From positions 1 to 64,000 of the forward strand of contig CAJURF010000006.1 in assembly GCA_910588825.1 (NCBI GenBank): a stretch of 64,000 nucleotides of DNA. The letters are read 5' to 3'. The notes below the pieces were generated by a model, which saw nothing but the letters and a program-made list of their open reading frames with translations, had not been told where the DNA came from and did no database searches. Shown one piece after another: positions 53,247-62,592 of this stretch (positions are counted from its first letter, which is position 1; each line of letters opens with the position of its first letter). The translations under genes were made by a program, and so were the position numbers. Origin of the DNA: an uncultured Lachnospiraceae bacterium. Its GTDB lineage: Bacteria; Bacillota; Clostridia; Lachnospirales; Lachnospiraceae.

Positions 53247-53275
53247 ATTATCTCAGTCTGCTTGATTTCTGTCAA
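53247..53275 (-). promoter_or_regulatory. Near-consensus promoter of the hypothetical gene
   Basis: On the - strand TTGACA (53275-53270), 17-nt spacer, GATAAT (53252-53247), about 45 nt before ATG 53202. Confidence 0.82.
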
Positions 53276-53293
53276 TACTTTAGATAAAAAAAG

Positions 53294-54058
53294 TCAGCCT
53301 TCTTTTTTGGCCAGCAAAACATCTACTTTATTCTGGAGTTCTTTTATATCTTCAGGAGCTGCATGTTCGTCCATGATGACCCCTGTAATCTCTGACCAGT
53401 CAGCAAATTTAGCAATCGCACGGATATGTAATTTGGAATGGTCAGCCAGCACATACGTCCTCTGGGCATTTTTTATCATTTCCTGTTTGACCTCAGCTTC
53501 GGGAAAGTTTTCCACACACGGTCCGTCCGTACCTAGAAAACCGCTGCTTCCCACAAAGGCAATTTCCGCATTGATTCTGCTGATGCAGTAATGGGCAAAT
53601 GGACCTGTGGCAGCGCCGCTCACCGGCCGGACTTCTCCTCCGATAGAAATCACCCGGATATCATTGGCATTCATCAATTCTACAATAGGTGTGAAATTAG
53701 TGGCCACCATAATATCTTTCCGCATAATCAACTGGCTGGCCAGTTGGAAATTCGTGCTTCCCGCATCTATGAATATCACACTGTTTTCTGGTATCATTGC
53801 CGCAGCCAGACGGGCGATACACTGTTTTTCTTTCACATCACGTTTTGACTTTCTCGCGTAGGCGCTGGCGCTGGATTCTCTCAGAATTTCTGCAGACCCA
53901 TTATTTTTCTTGATTAACCGTTTGGATTCCAGCTCCAGAAGGTCCTTGCGGATGGTTTCCGTACTCACCGAAAAAATTTTCGCCAGCTCTCCCACTCTTA
54001 CATGTCCCTTTTGAACCAGAATGTTGATAATTTCCTGATGTCTTTCAGCTGCATTCAT
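53294..54058 (-). CDS. DeoR-family transcriptional regulator
   Basis: 254 aa from ATG 54058 (MNAAERHQEIINILV); ATG 54067 is an alternative. N-terminal HTH: VGELAKIFSVSTETIRKDLL then ESKRLIKKNNGSAEI. C-terminal sugar-phosphate sensing domain with IFIDAGSTNFQLA and VISIGGEVRPVSGA. Last gene of the polyol operon, so probably its repressor responding to a phosphorylated intermediate; the 24-bp palindrome at 63713-63736 is the candidate operator. Confidence 0.87.
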   Translation of the reverse strand: MNAAERHQEIINILVQKGHVRVGELAKIFSVSTETIRKDLLELESKRLIKKNNGSAEILRESSASAYARKSKRDVKEKQCIARLAAAMIPENSVIFIDAGSTNFQLASQLIMRKDIMVATNFTPIVELMNANDIRVISIGGEVRPVSGAATGPFAHYCISRINAEIAFVGSSGFLGTDGPCVENFPEAEVKQEMIKNAQRTYVLADHSKLHIRAIAKFADWSEITGVIMDEHAAPEDIKELQNKVDVLLAKKEG

Positions 54059-54165
54059 CTTCTTCATTTCCTTTACTATTCCGCATTTTGACGCTCTAAT
54101 CATTAAATGGATTATAACAGAAAATGGCTCTATTTTAAATAATCAAGGAGAGAATTTTGAAACGG

Positions 54166-55224
54166 CTATTTATCGTAAATGACCACTATTTTTTTTGCTG
54201 CTCCCCCCTTTTCTAAATATTCAAAAGTTTCGGGTAATTTTGAAAATGGTATTTTATGAGATATAAAGCTGGAGGGTTTCAACTTTCCCTCCTGTACCCA
54301 TTTTACAATCTGTAAAAAAGCCCTGGCCTGTTTTTCTTTAACTGGCACATGCAGAAAACACAGGGTCCAGTTCTGCGGCCCGTGCTCCCATGACAGATTC
54401 ATACTTTTTTCCGGACAGATTCCATAAACACAGATCTGGCCGTTTTCTTTCAGAAAGTACATTGCTTCATTGATCATATTATTGATACCAGCTGCATCCA
54501 GCACGTAGTCAACGCCTTTTGGATAAGCCTTCCGGATACTTTCCGAAACAGTTTCCAGACTGCCATTCACAAACATTCTGGCCCCTGCCTGCAAAGCGGC
54601 CTCCCGTTTTTCTTCCTGTATATCCACTGAGATAATGTGCTGTATTCCTTTCAAACGCATCAGCTGAATAAAGCTCAGTCCAACTGGTCCGGCGCCATAG
54701 ACTGCAATTTTGTCCTTTTCACTGAAACCAAACTGTTCAATTGCCGCCAGCACTTCACTGAAAGTGATCATCATGACCCCGTCGGCCGGGTCAATATCTT
54801 TTGGCAGTACCTGCTGTGTCAGATAGGCATCCCAGAATGACGGATGCCCCGGACCTTTTCCCGCCTGGGCCATTGCCTCATAATCTCTTGCCACCGTATA
54901 CTCGGAATAGCCGCTCCATGCGGAGTAATATCCGGCATACCGGCCTCTTTCATCGGTTTCAAGAAAAGGAACCATGACACGATCCCCCAGTTTAAATCGT
55001 CTGACATTTTTTCCCACCTGAATCACTTCTCCCACCGCCTCATGTCCCAGAAGACAGGGATATTGTGTGATTCCTTTAAACTCTCCGCGAAGGATCTTCC
55101 GGTCGGTTCCACTGCAGATACCGCTGGCCAGTGTTTTGGTTAAAACACAGTCATCGCCGATTTTTGGCATGGGAATCTCTACAATTTTCAATTGATGATC
55201 TGTGGTAACTGCTAATGACTTCAT
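54166..55224 (-). CDS. Zinc-dependent dehydrogenase, glucose-dehydrogenase-like
   Basis: 352 aa from ATG 55224 (MKSLAVTTDHQLKIV) with GAGAGG upstream; the longer frame upstream overlaps the kinase gene and has no homology. MDR enzyme: SGICSGTDRKILRGEF, CLLGHEAVGEVI, NAD site VYGAGPVGLSF. The structural-zinc Cys cluster is absent, with WSGYSEYTVA instead, as in glucose-type dehydrogenases. Second dehydrogenase of the operon; substrate unknown. Confidence 0.82.
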   Translation of the reverse strand: MKSLAVTTDHQLKIVEIPMPKIGDDCVLTKTLASGICSGTDRKILRGEFKGITQYPCLLGHEAVGEVIQVGKNVRRFKLGDRVMVPFLETDERGRYAGYYSAWSGYSEYTVARDYEAMAQAGKGPGHPSFWDAYLTQQVLPKDIDPADGVMMITFSEVLAAIEQFGFSEKDKIAVYGAGPVGLSFIQLMRLKGIQHIISVDIQEEKREAALQAGARMFVNGSLETVSESIRKAYPKGVDYVLDAAGINNMINEAMYFLKENGQICVYGICPEKSMNLSWEHGPQNWTLCFLHVPVKEKQARAFLQIVKWVQEGKLKPSSFISHKIPFSKLPETFEYLEKGGAAKKIVVIYDK

Positions 55225-55246
55225 AGCATTCCTCTCTCTGATTTTT

Positions 55247-56725
55247 TTATTTATGATGACAGCATTTTTTATATAACTGCCAGTAACGTCTTTTCTTCTG
55301 TTCATAATAAGAGGATACAGGCTCTGCCTGGGGCCGATACTGTATACACTCAGAGTACTTTTTGATCTGCTCATACTCCTGTATCCACCCCAGCGCCTTG
55401 GCGGCAATATAAAATACCCCTCTTGTACCTGCCTGTACATCCTCTGAAACATAGATGGGTTCCCCCAGAATGTCGCTCCGAATCTGAAGCCCTTTTGATG
55501 CACGGGCTCCGCCCCCCGCTGCCAGAATCTGCCCGATGGGAAGGCCGCATGCTTTCATATTATCCAGATTTCTGCGCATATCATAAGCAATTCCCTCCAG
55601 TGCCGCCCTGACAAGCTCTCCCCTTTTTGTTTCCAGGGTAAGCCCGTGAATCACACCCCTGTCATCCATATCCATCTGCGGGGTTCCGGTGCCCGCAAGA
55701 TGGGGCAGAAACAATAGGTCCGTCGTCTCGGGCATTTCCTGCATCATCTGTTCATAGACATTCACACCGCCGGACTTCTCTTGCTGTGTTTCCCCTGTAT
55801 ATAACGCTTCTTTCAGCCTGCTCAATACAATATTCCCTGAAAATAAAACCCCATAGGTTACATATTTATGCTCCACCACATGGGGCGTACAAATCAGATG
55901 CGCTTTCTGCATTTTCTCTGATTGGGTGAATGCATCCAGAACCAGCGTAAAACATTCTGCGGTTCCAAGACCGTAGGCTGCGTCTCCTCCATTTACAGCG
56001 CCCAGTCCCAGCGCCGTGCAGGGCTGGTCATGACCTCCTGCCAGGATTACCGGAGATTTTTTCCAGCCAAAATATTTTACCAGTTCTTCTTTTACCCTAC
56101 CCACTGCCTCTCCCGCTTTTACAACAGGGGGCAGCTTTTCTAATGAAATACCGGCCGCTGTACACAGTTCATCGCTCCATTTTCCCTTTCGCACATCATA
56201 TGCCATACTCCGGGCCGCAAGCGTCTCTTCCGCACACCAGTCCCCACCCAGCTTTTTTTCAATGAACCCTGCCATAAACAGAAACTTTTCTGTCTTGTCA
56301 TAGACTTCTTTCTGATTTCGTTTGATCCACATGAGACGGCTGATGGTATACATGGGATGGGAAATATGTCCTGTGATTTCCGCAATTCTGGAACTGCCAG
56401 CCGCCTGATCCAGTTTCTTCCAATCTTCCTGTGCATTGGCGTTGGTATAGAGAATTGCACGTCTCAAAGCACTTCCCCTGTGGTCTGCACACACAACTGT
56501 CTCGCCAAAGGAAGCCGTACAGACAGCTTCTATCTCCGGATACCCTTTCGTGCAGACGCCAATTGCTTCCCGCATTCTGGACCAGACGCCTTCTGCATCC
56601 AGGCTTCCATCTGTATGCAGATTGAGATATTCTCTGTACGCGCTGGCACAGACACTTCCCTTTTCATTATATATACTGGCTTTACAGCCTGTGGTACCAA
56701 TGTCAAGTCCTAAGATAAAATGCAT
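55247..56725 (-). CDS. FGGY-family carbohydrate kinase
   Basis: 492 aa. N-terminal phosphate-1 motif LGLDIGTTGCKASIYNEKG; catalytic-base region AGGHDQPCTALGLG (about 236-249); C-terminal AALEGIAYDMRRNLD and AAGGGARASKGLQI (about 405-435). Xylulokinase-like length. It phosphorylates the ketose made by the dehydrogenases, ahead of the aldolase. Confidence 0.88.
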   Translation of the reverse strand: MHFILGLDIGTTGCKASIYNEKGSVCASAYREYLNLHTDGSLDAEGVWSRMREAIGVCTKGYPEIEAVCTASFGETVVCADHRGSALRRAILYTNANAQEDWKKLDQAAGSSRIAEITGHISHPMYTISRLMWIKRNQKEVYDKTEKFLFMAGFIEKKLGGDWCAEETLAARSMAYDVRKGKWSDELCTAAGISLEKLPPVVKAGEAVGRVKEELVKYFGWKKSPVILAGGHDQPCTALGLGAVNGGDAAYGLGTAECFTLVLDAFTQSEKMQKAHLICTPHVVEHKYVTYGVLFSGNIVLSRLKEALYTGETQQEKSGGVNVYEQMMQEMPETTDLLFLPHLAGTGTPQMDMDDRGVIHGLTLETKRGELVRAALEGIAYDMRRNLDNMKACGLPIGQILAAGGGARASKGLQIRSDILGEPIYVSEDVQAGTRGVFYIAAKALGWIQEYEQIKKYSECIQYRPQAEPVSSYYEQKKRRYWQLYKKCCHHK

Positions 56726-56735
56726 AGAACCACCT

Positions 56736-57626
56736 TTAATTTCCTTTCCTGCGTTCCGAAATCAACTTTTCTGAGAAAATACAGATAGCATGTTCCACAT
56801 CTTTTTCAATAGCTTCCCGTCCCCAGTTACTGATTTCATGAAAATAAATGGGTGTGGTCACATGTTTCAGCTGCTTTTCCACATAGTCTGCTCCGGCTTT
56901 TGCCATATAAGTATAATAATTGATTTTGCGCACACCATTCTCGATAGATTTTCTAAAATCTTCAGGACTCACCCCGGACCCTCCATGCATGACCACCGGA
57001 ACTTCTGCCATTCTATGTACATCGGCTACTATGTCCATACGCAGATTAGGTTCTGAGACGTAAAAGCCGTGGGTGGTTCCAAAAGAGCAGGCCAGTGCGT
57101 CAATCCCGGTGAGATTGACGAACTCTTTGGCCTGTACGGGATTTGTATATGTTTTATTAAGCTGATCGTTATCTTTTGCATCTTTATAAATGGTATTACG
57201 CCTGCCCATGCTTCCCAGTTCCCCTTCAATGGATGCATCGAATGCATGGGCAAGTTTGGCATACTTTTTTGTCTCCTCCACGTTTTTCTCAAAGGGCAGT
57301 GAGGAGCCGTCAAACATAATTGCGGTAAAACCAAGCCGCAGTGCCTTCAAAATATAATCCCAGCTCTCCCCGTGGTCTAACTGTACGCAGACAGGAACTT
57401 TTGCACGTTTTGCGTATTCTATCATGATGGGCCCGATATCCACAATGGGAATCACCTTTTCATGTACCTCTGCGTGCTGGATAATCACAGGTGTCTTCAA
57501 ATTCTCGGCCGCCTGGATCACTGCCATGACACTTTCCAGATTCGGTGTGTTAAACGCTCCCACTGCATAGGCGCCCTTCTCTGCCCCGTCCATGATTTCT
57601 TTCAGATTTACCAACATAGTCAACAT
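56736..57626 (-). CDS. Class II fructose/tagatose-bisphosphate-type aldolase
   Basis: 296 aa; ATG 57626 or ATG 57617 (MLVNLKEIM, the usual family start). Zinc/substrate motifs: GAFNTPNLESVMAV, VCVQLDHGESWDYILKAL (catalytic Asp and zinc His), SIEGELGSMGRR (zinc Glu), GTTHGFY (zinc His), VMHGGSG (zinc His). Cleaves a ketose phosphate to trioses. Substrate not resolved. Confidence 0.88.
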   Translation of the reverse strand: MLTMLVNLKEIMDGAEKGAYAVGAFNTPNLESVMAVIQAAENLKTPVIIQHAEVHEKVIPIVDIGPIMIEYAKRAKVPVCVQLDHGESWDYILKALRLGFTAIMFDGSSLPFEKNVEETKKYAKLAHAFDASIEGELGSMGRRNTIYKDAKDNDQLNKTYTNPVQAKEFVNLTGIDALACSFGTTHGFYVSEPNLRMDIVADVHRMAEVPVVMHGGSGVSPEDFRKSIENGVRKINYYTYMAKAGADYVEKQLKHVTTPIYFHEISNWGREAIEKDVEHAICIFSEKLISERRKGN

Positions 57627-57637
57627 CTGCCTTTCTT

Positions 57638-58702
57638 TTACGGAATCAACATAACTTTATACGCATCCAGGTCTTTCTCTGCTGTTTCAAAAGCCTCTTT
57701 CCAATCTTCCAGTGCATAAGTATGTGATATCAGCCCTTCTGTGCGAATGGTTTGATTCATGATTCCTTTGATGACAGGACCATAACAGTAAGGACCTAAA
57801 TGTGAGCCGTTAATTGTGATTTCCCTGCCGTCGCCAATCTCATTCCAGTCCACAGTAATTTCATCCGGGAACACCCCAAACTGTACATAAGTTCCCTGGA
57901 AACGGATTGCGCTCATACCTTGTTTCACACTTTTTTCACTGCCAGAAGCCTCAATATACACATCGCACCCATAGCCGTCTGTCAGTTCTCTGATTTTGGA
58001 TACCACATCCTCTTCCAATGGATTCATAACCAGATTGGCGCCGTACTGCGCCCCCTTATCCAAACGCCCCTGTCTGAGATCCAGCCCAATCAGAAGTTTT
58101 GGCTGTAAATTTCTCGCAATGCTGACCATCCCCAGACCGATGGCTCCCAGACCGCTGATTACAACCACGTCATTATGTCCAATATTTCCTCTCTCCACAG
58201 CATGCATGGCACACGCCATAGGTTCAATGAGGACCGCCTGCTCCACAGTCATCCCTTCCGGCAGAACATGGTGTATCCCGTCTTTGTGAAATTTCATATA
58301 CTCTGCCATGCCCCCTGCTGTCTCCTGGCGGAATCCGTAAATATAATGCCTGTGGCACATATGATAGGCTCCCGCCCGGCAGAAGCGGCATTGCCTGCAG
58401 GGAACAATCTGTTCCGAAACCATCCGGTCTCCCAAACGGATTCCTTTCACATTCTCTCCATACTCCACGACTTTTCCCACAAATTCATGACCGCCTGTCA
58501 CAGGAGCTTCGATATTGCATGTTTCCGGTGAAGTTCCCCACACACGGATTCCTCCATGCAGTGTCTTAATATCTCCGGCACAGATACCGCATCCTTCTAC
58601 TTGAATCAGTATCTCATCCGGGCCGATTTGAGGAATGGGTATCTCTTCTACCCTGAAATCATAAGGCGCATGCATCCGCAAAGCTTTCATTGTTCCTTTC
58701 AT
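57638..58702 (-). CDS. Zinc-dependent polyol dehydrogenase (threitol/erythritol-type)
   Basis: 354 aa from ATG 58702 with GGAGG 8 nt upstream. GCGICAGDIKTLHGG, GGHEFVGKVVEYG, structural cysteines CRQCRFCRAGAYHMC, NAD site SGLGAIGLGMV. CAGDIK followed by the long insert with PETCNIEAPVTGGHEF resembles erythritol/L-threitol dehydrogenases. Likely first catabolic step after import. Confidence 0.8.
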   Translation of the reverse strand: MKGTMKALRMHAPYDFRVEEIPIPQIGPDEILIQVEGCGICAGDIKTLHGGIRVWGTSPETCNIEAPVTGGHEFVGKVVEYGENVKGIRLGDRMVSEQIVPCRQCRFCRAGAYHMCHRHYIYGFRQETAGGMAEYMKFHKDGIHHVLPEGMTVEQAVLIEPMACAMHAVERGNIGHNDVVVISGLGAIGLGMVSIARNLQPKLLIGLDLRQGRLDKGAQYGANLVMNPLEEDVVSKIRELTDGYGCDVYIEASGSEKSVKQGMSAIRFQGTYVQFGVFPDEITVDWNEIGDGREITINGSHLGPYCYGPVIKGIMNQTIRTEGLISHTYALEDWKEAFETAEKDLDAYKVMLIP

Positions 58703-58721
58703 ATCCAAAACCTCCTGTACT

Positions 58722-59690
58722 TTAGTGTTGTCTGATCCTGCTGGTTCCCTGCTGAAGAAGCACCGCAAGAATGATAATAATACCTTTGATAATATCCTGT
58801 GGGTATGAGGGCACAGAGAGCAGATTCATAATATTTCCGATCATTGCCAGCACCAGCACACCCACCACCGTTTTCACGGAGGAACCCTGGCCTCCGCTGA
58901 GACTGGCACCTCCGATTACACAGGCCGCAATACAATCCAGTTCCATTCCCTGGCCTGCCGCGCCGGAGCCAATCCCTGTTCTTGATGTGGCAATTACACC
59001 GCCCAGTGCAGAGCAGAAACCGGAAATGGCATACACGGAAATTACATGCTGCATCACCGGAATGCCTGCCAGATGAACGGCTTCTTCGTTGCTGCCGATC
59101 ATAATAACTTTCCTTCCATATGCCGTTTTATTCAGGAAAAAACTGCTGAGAGCCACCACCAGTATGGCAATTACCGTCAGCCAAGTGAGAAATGGCAGTA
59201 CTTTGGCAGTGCCCAGCTGGCTGATGGTGCCTGCCGGCGTATTAATGGGTGTGCCGTGTGAGATCATATAAGCCGCCCCTCTGCATATGGTCATCATGGC
59301 AAGGCTGGCTACGAAAGCCGCAATTTTCGTCCTGGCCACCAGAAATCCGGTGAAAAGGCCGCACAGGGTTCCCAGAAGCAGTGTCACTGCCACAGATAAA
59401 ATAATCGGAAGTTTCCACTCCACCATAGCATAAGCCGTAAATACACTGCCAAAAGCCATGACAGATCCCACCGAAAGGTCAATCCCCCCGGTTAAAATCA
59501 CAAACAGCATACCAATTGAAACAATCACAGTTCCCGCATACTGCTGGCATATATTTACAAGATTGGCCATTGTCAGAAAATATTCCGATGCTGCGCTGCA
59601 GATAATGAATAATAATAAAAGAATAAAGTACGTATTGTTTGTCAATATAAAATCCAGAAGTTTTTGATAATTCTTTTTTTCTTTTTCCAT
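58722..59690 (-). CDS. Sugar ABC transporter permease (RbsC-like)
   Basis: 322 aa with about eight to ten membrane helices. Family marks: FVILTGGIDLSVGSVMAFG and GGASLSGGQGSSVKTVVGV. Starts 4 nt after the ATPase gene. Forms the channel of a ribose-type importer. Confidence 0.9.
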   Translation of the reverse strand: MEKEKKNYQKLLDFILTNNTYFILLLLFIICSAASEYFLTMANLVNICQQYAGTVIVSIGMLFVILTGGIDLSVGSVMAFGSVFTAYAMVEWKLPIILSVAVTLLLGTLCGLFTGFLVARTKIAAFVASLAMMTICRGAAYMISHGTPINTPAGTISQLGTAKVLPFLTWLTVIAILVVALSSFFLNKTAYGRKVIMIGSNEEAVHLAGIPVMQHVISVYAISGFCSALGGVIATSRTGIGSGAAGQGMELDCIAACVIGGASLSGGQGSSVKTVVGVLVLAMIGNIMNLLSVPSYPQDIIKGIIIILAVLLQQGTSRIRQH

Positions 59691-59694
59691 ACTG

Positions 59695-61194
59695 CTAGGC
59701 TCCTCCCATTGCCAGTCTGATCAAATTGTTCTCCGAAAATTCATTTTTCATGATTTTCCCTGTGACTTTTCCCTGGCGCATCACAATCACCTGGTCACTC
59801 ATTCCCATCAGTTCCGGCATCTCAGAAGAAATCATAATAATACCGATCCCCTGGGCCGCCAGTTGATTGATACAGTTGTAAATCTCTGTTTTCGCCCCCA
59901 CATCCACACCTCTGGTGGGTTCGTCAAAAATAATACATTTACTCCTTGCCGCCAGCCATTTTGCCAAAGCAACTTTCTGCTGGTTCCCTCCGCTGAGCTG
60001 AGAAACCCTGTCGTACACAGAGGCATATTTTGTATGGATGCCTGCCAAAATTTCTTTTGTGAAATCTTCTTCTTTTCTTTTGCTGAATACCCGGGCGCTG
60101 TTCTGAACCTCCTTCATGGAAGTTATGGTTGTATTCATCTCGATGCTCTGTTCCAATACCAGCCCTTGTTTTTTTCGGTCTTCGGGCACCATACCCAGCC
60201 CCCGCTTTACTGCCTGGAGGGGGTTTTTAAACCGCACTTCTTCCCCAAACCATAAAATTTTTCCCGATTCCACTGGGTCTGCCCCGAAAACTGCTCTCAT
60301 TGTCTCTGTTCTCCCTGCCCCTACCAGGCCATAGAAACCGACCACTTCCCCGGCCCTCACATCAAAACTCACATCCTGGACCCGGCTTCCTGCCCGTAAG
60401 TGCTGTACCTGAAGAATCTTGTCACCCATGACAACTTTATCCCTTTTTGGAAAGATATCTTTCAAATCCCGGCCCACCATAAGATTGATTAACTTCTCTT
60501 TATGGATTTCATCGGTCCGCACCTGCCTGACAAAACAGCCGTCTTTCATCACCGTAATCCGGTCGCACAGGCGGAAAATTTCTTCCAGACGGTGGGATAT
60601 ATAGATAATGCTTACCCCATCCTTTTTTAATTTGACCAGCAGTTCAAATAACTTCTCAATTTCACGGAAAGTCAGAACTGCTGTGGGCTCATCCAGAATC
60701 AGCACTTTCACATCCTGGGACAAGGACTTGCAGATTTCTACCACCTGCTGATAAGCAACACTTAAGGTTCCCACCTTCGCGGCCGGGTCAATGTCCCCAA
60801 AACCCAGGTTATCCAGTAATTCCTGTGCTGATTTGTTCAGTGTCTTCCAATTGATCAGTTTTCTCCCCGACGTCAGGTTTTCCACAAAAATATTTTCCGC
60901 AACAGTCAGATCCGGTGCAAGCATAAACTCCTGATAAATCGTTGCAATTCCAAGCTTATGTGCATCTCTAGGATTTTGTATTTCTGTTTTCTTTCCATCT
61001 ATCCATATTTCGCCTGCATCTTTTCTGATTGCTCCCGCCAATATTTTCATCAGCGTTGACTTTCCTGCGCCGTTTTCCCCAATCAATGCATGGATTTCAC
61101 CTGCGCACACCTGCAGACTGGCCCCTTTAAGTGCGTGCACCCCTGCAAAGCGTTTTTGTATATCTGTCATTTTGATACGATATAATTGTTCCAT
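59695..61194 (-). CDS. Sugar ABC transporter ATP-binding protein (RbsA/MglA-like)
   Basis: 499 aa from ATG 61194 (MEQLYRIKMTDIQKR) with GGAGGAA upstream; the frame continues upstream through a structured spacer. Two ATPase domains: Walker A IGENGAGKSTLMKIL in the first; second Walker A region is GLVGAGRTETMR, degenerate as usual. Signatures LSVAYQQVVEICKSL and LSGGNQQKVALAKWL; Walker B VLILDEPTAVL and IIFDEPTRGVD. Confidence 0.92.
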   Translation of the reverse strand: MEQLYRIKMTDIQKRFAGVHALKGASLQVCAGEIHALIGENGAGKSTLMKILAGAIRKDAGEIWIDGKKTEIQNPRDAHKLGIATIYQEFMLAPDLTVAENIFVENLTSGRKLINWKTLNKSAQELLDNLGFGDIDPAAKVGTLSVAYQQVVEICKSLSQDVKVLILDEPTAVLTFREIEKLFELLVKLKKDGVSIIYISHRLEEIFRLCDRITVMKDGCFVRQVRTDEIHKEKLINLMVGRDLKDIFPKRDKVVMGDKILQVQHLRAGSRVQDVSFDVRAGEVVGFYGLVGAGRTETMRAVFGADPVESGKILWFGEEVRFKNPLQAVKRGLGMVPEDRKKQGLVLEQSIEMNTTITSMKEVQNSARVFSKRKEEDFTKEILAGIHTKYASVYDRVSQLSGGNQQKVALAKWLAARSKCIIFDEPTRGVDVGAKTEIYNCINQLAAQGIGIIMISSEMPELMGMSDQVIVMRQGKVTGKIMKNEFSENNLIRLAMGGA

Positions 61195-61232
61195 ATTTCC
61201 TCCATCTGCGCGGTAAAAAACTATATAAAAAT

Positions 61233-61357
61233 AACCTGCACCATTTGCTTGTCCTTTTCTCCGACAGCACATAGCAAAAATCTTGGATGTACCCCGGTAC
61301 ACCTCCGGTTTTTGCCATGCACTTTCGGGGCAAAATTCTGCGCAGCCGCTGCAGGTT
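61233..61357 (-). other. Structured intergenic region between binding protein and ATPase
   Basis: On the - strand AACCTGCA (61357-61350) and TGCAGGTT (61240-61233) close a 125-nt domain, followed by ATTTTT. Inside, GCAAAAA/TTTTTGC and GGTGTAC/GTACATCC form further stems. It could limit read-through from the binding-protein gene or protect its mRNA; no known riboswitch was recognised. Confidence 0.5.
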
Positions 61358-61407
61358 ATATACATACATTTCCTAAAAATACGCTTTCAAACCGGATGGA
61401 GCACATG

Positions 61408-62568
61408 TTAAAATGCGGAATCCGGATCGTAATATTCATCTACATTGTCAATATTAATGCACGCAGGATTCGTCAGAGTGATTCTGTCATAGCTGTCCGG
61501 ATCGGCTCCTTCTGCAAGAATTTCGCGGGCAATTTCTACAGCCGCTTCCGCAGTAGCCCCAGGCTGATTGTTTCCGGTACATGCATAGTTTGTACCCTTC
61601 TTTATCAGTTCCAGAGCCTCTTTCTGTCCATCTGCATCTGCCGCCAGGACCACCTGTTCAGACAGTCCTGCATTTTCAATGGCTGTCATAGCGCCCAGTA
61701 TCATGGCATCATTTTCGCCAAACATCAGATTCATATCCGGATTGGCAACCACCAGATCTTCCGCCGCATCCAGTCCGCCGTTTGACGTATAGGACCCCCA
61801 TCCAATGCCGCCTACTTTGAACCTGGCATCATCATTTACTGCGGAACCTTTTTCAATGACCTCTTTTTCCATAGCCGTACCTAGTTCTACCGCCTCATCC
61901 TCTGAAAGGGATAACCGTTCCATCAACACCCCGGCAATAAATCCCATACGCCGTTCCCTGGCTGCTTCCAGGTCTTTTTGTCCGCCCATGCAGACAGAAT
62001 TAATCCATTCATCTTTTTCAAAGCGGTTGGCCGCCGTCCAGCTTCCACACAACAGCCCGTTTTTCACATTACTGGGATATACGATTGACACCACATTTGC
62101 ACTGTCTCCGCATGAATTATCCACACAGATTACCGGTATTCCCGCATCGGCCGCTCTGTTGATGGCTTCCACACATCCTTCTGTTTCATAGGGGTCTATG
62201 ATAATCAAATCGTATCCCTGGCTGATAAAGGAGTCCATATTCTCCGATTCTTTCATGGTATCTGAATCTGCATTTAACACAGCTGCCTCCCATCCGTAAT
62301 CCTCTATTCTGGAAGTAAATTCATCCGCCAGCGTTACAAAAAAACCACTGTCCAGTGTTTTCATCTGAATTCCGATTCTAAATTTTTCATCTCCTGAATC
62401 GGATTTATCTGCCGTCTGCGTATCATCTGTTTTGGGGTCTGCCGTTTCTGATGACTCCTGCTTCTTAGTTTCTGAACTTTTGTCCTGTGTTGATGTACTG
62501 CACCCAGCGGTAGAAAACGCCATCATCCCCGCACACAAAACTGCCATTATCTTTTTTAAGTTCTTCAT
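61408..62568 (-). CDS. Sugar ABC transporter substrate-binding lipoprotein
   Basis: 386 aa. Lipobox FSTAGC (Cys at about 23), a Ser/Lys/Asp-rich linker, then a type I periplasmic-binding fold: KFRIGIQMKTLDSGFF, YDLIIIDPYETEGCV, GIPVICVDNSCGDS, NLMFGENDAMILGAM. Membrane-tethered receptor of the RbsABC-like importer. RBS AGGAGG precedes ATG 62568. Confidence 0.9.
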   Translation of the reverse strand: MKNLKKIMAVLCAGMMAFSTAGCSTSTQDKSSETKKQESSETADPKTDDTQTADKSDSGDEKFRIGIQMKTLDSGFFVTLADEFTSRIEDYGWEAAVLNADSDTMKESENMDSFISQGYDLIIIDPYETEGCVEAINRAADAGIPVICVDNSCGDSANVVSIVYPSNVKNGLLCGSWTAANRFEKDEWINSVCMGGQKDLEAARERRMGFIAGVLMERLSLSEDEAVELGTAMEKEVIEKGSAVNDDARFKVGGIGWGSYTSNGGLDAAEDLVVANPDMNLMFGENDAMILGAMTAIENAGLSEQVVLAADADGQKEALELIKKGTNYACTGNNQPGATAEAAVEIAREILAEGADPDSYDRITLTNPACINIDNVDEYYDPDSAF

Positions 62569-62592
62569 AAATTTTTTCCTCCTGTATTCTTT

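Noticed and set aside
55225..55503. N-terminal extension of the zinc dehydrogenase frame
   Set aside because: Overlaps the kinase gene in another frame; the normal start with a good ribosome site is at 55224.
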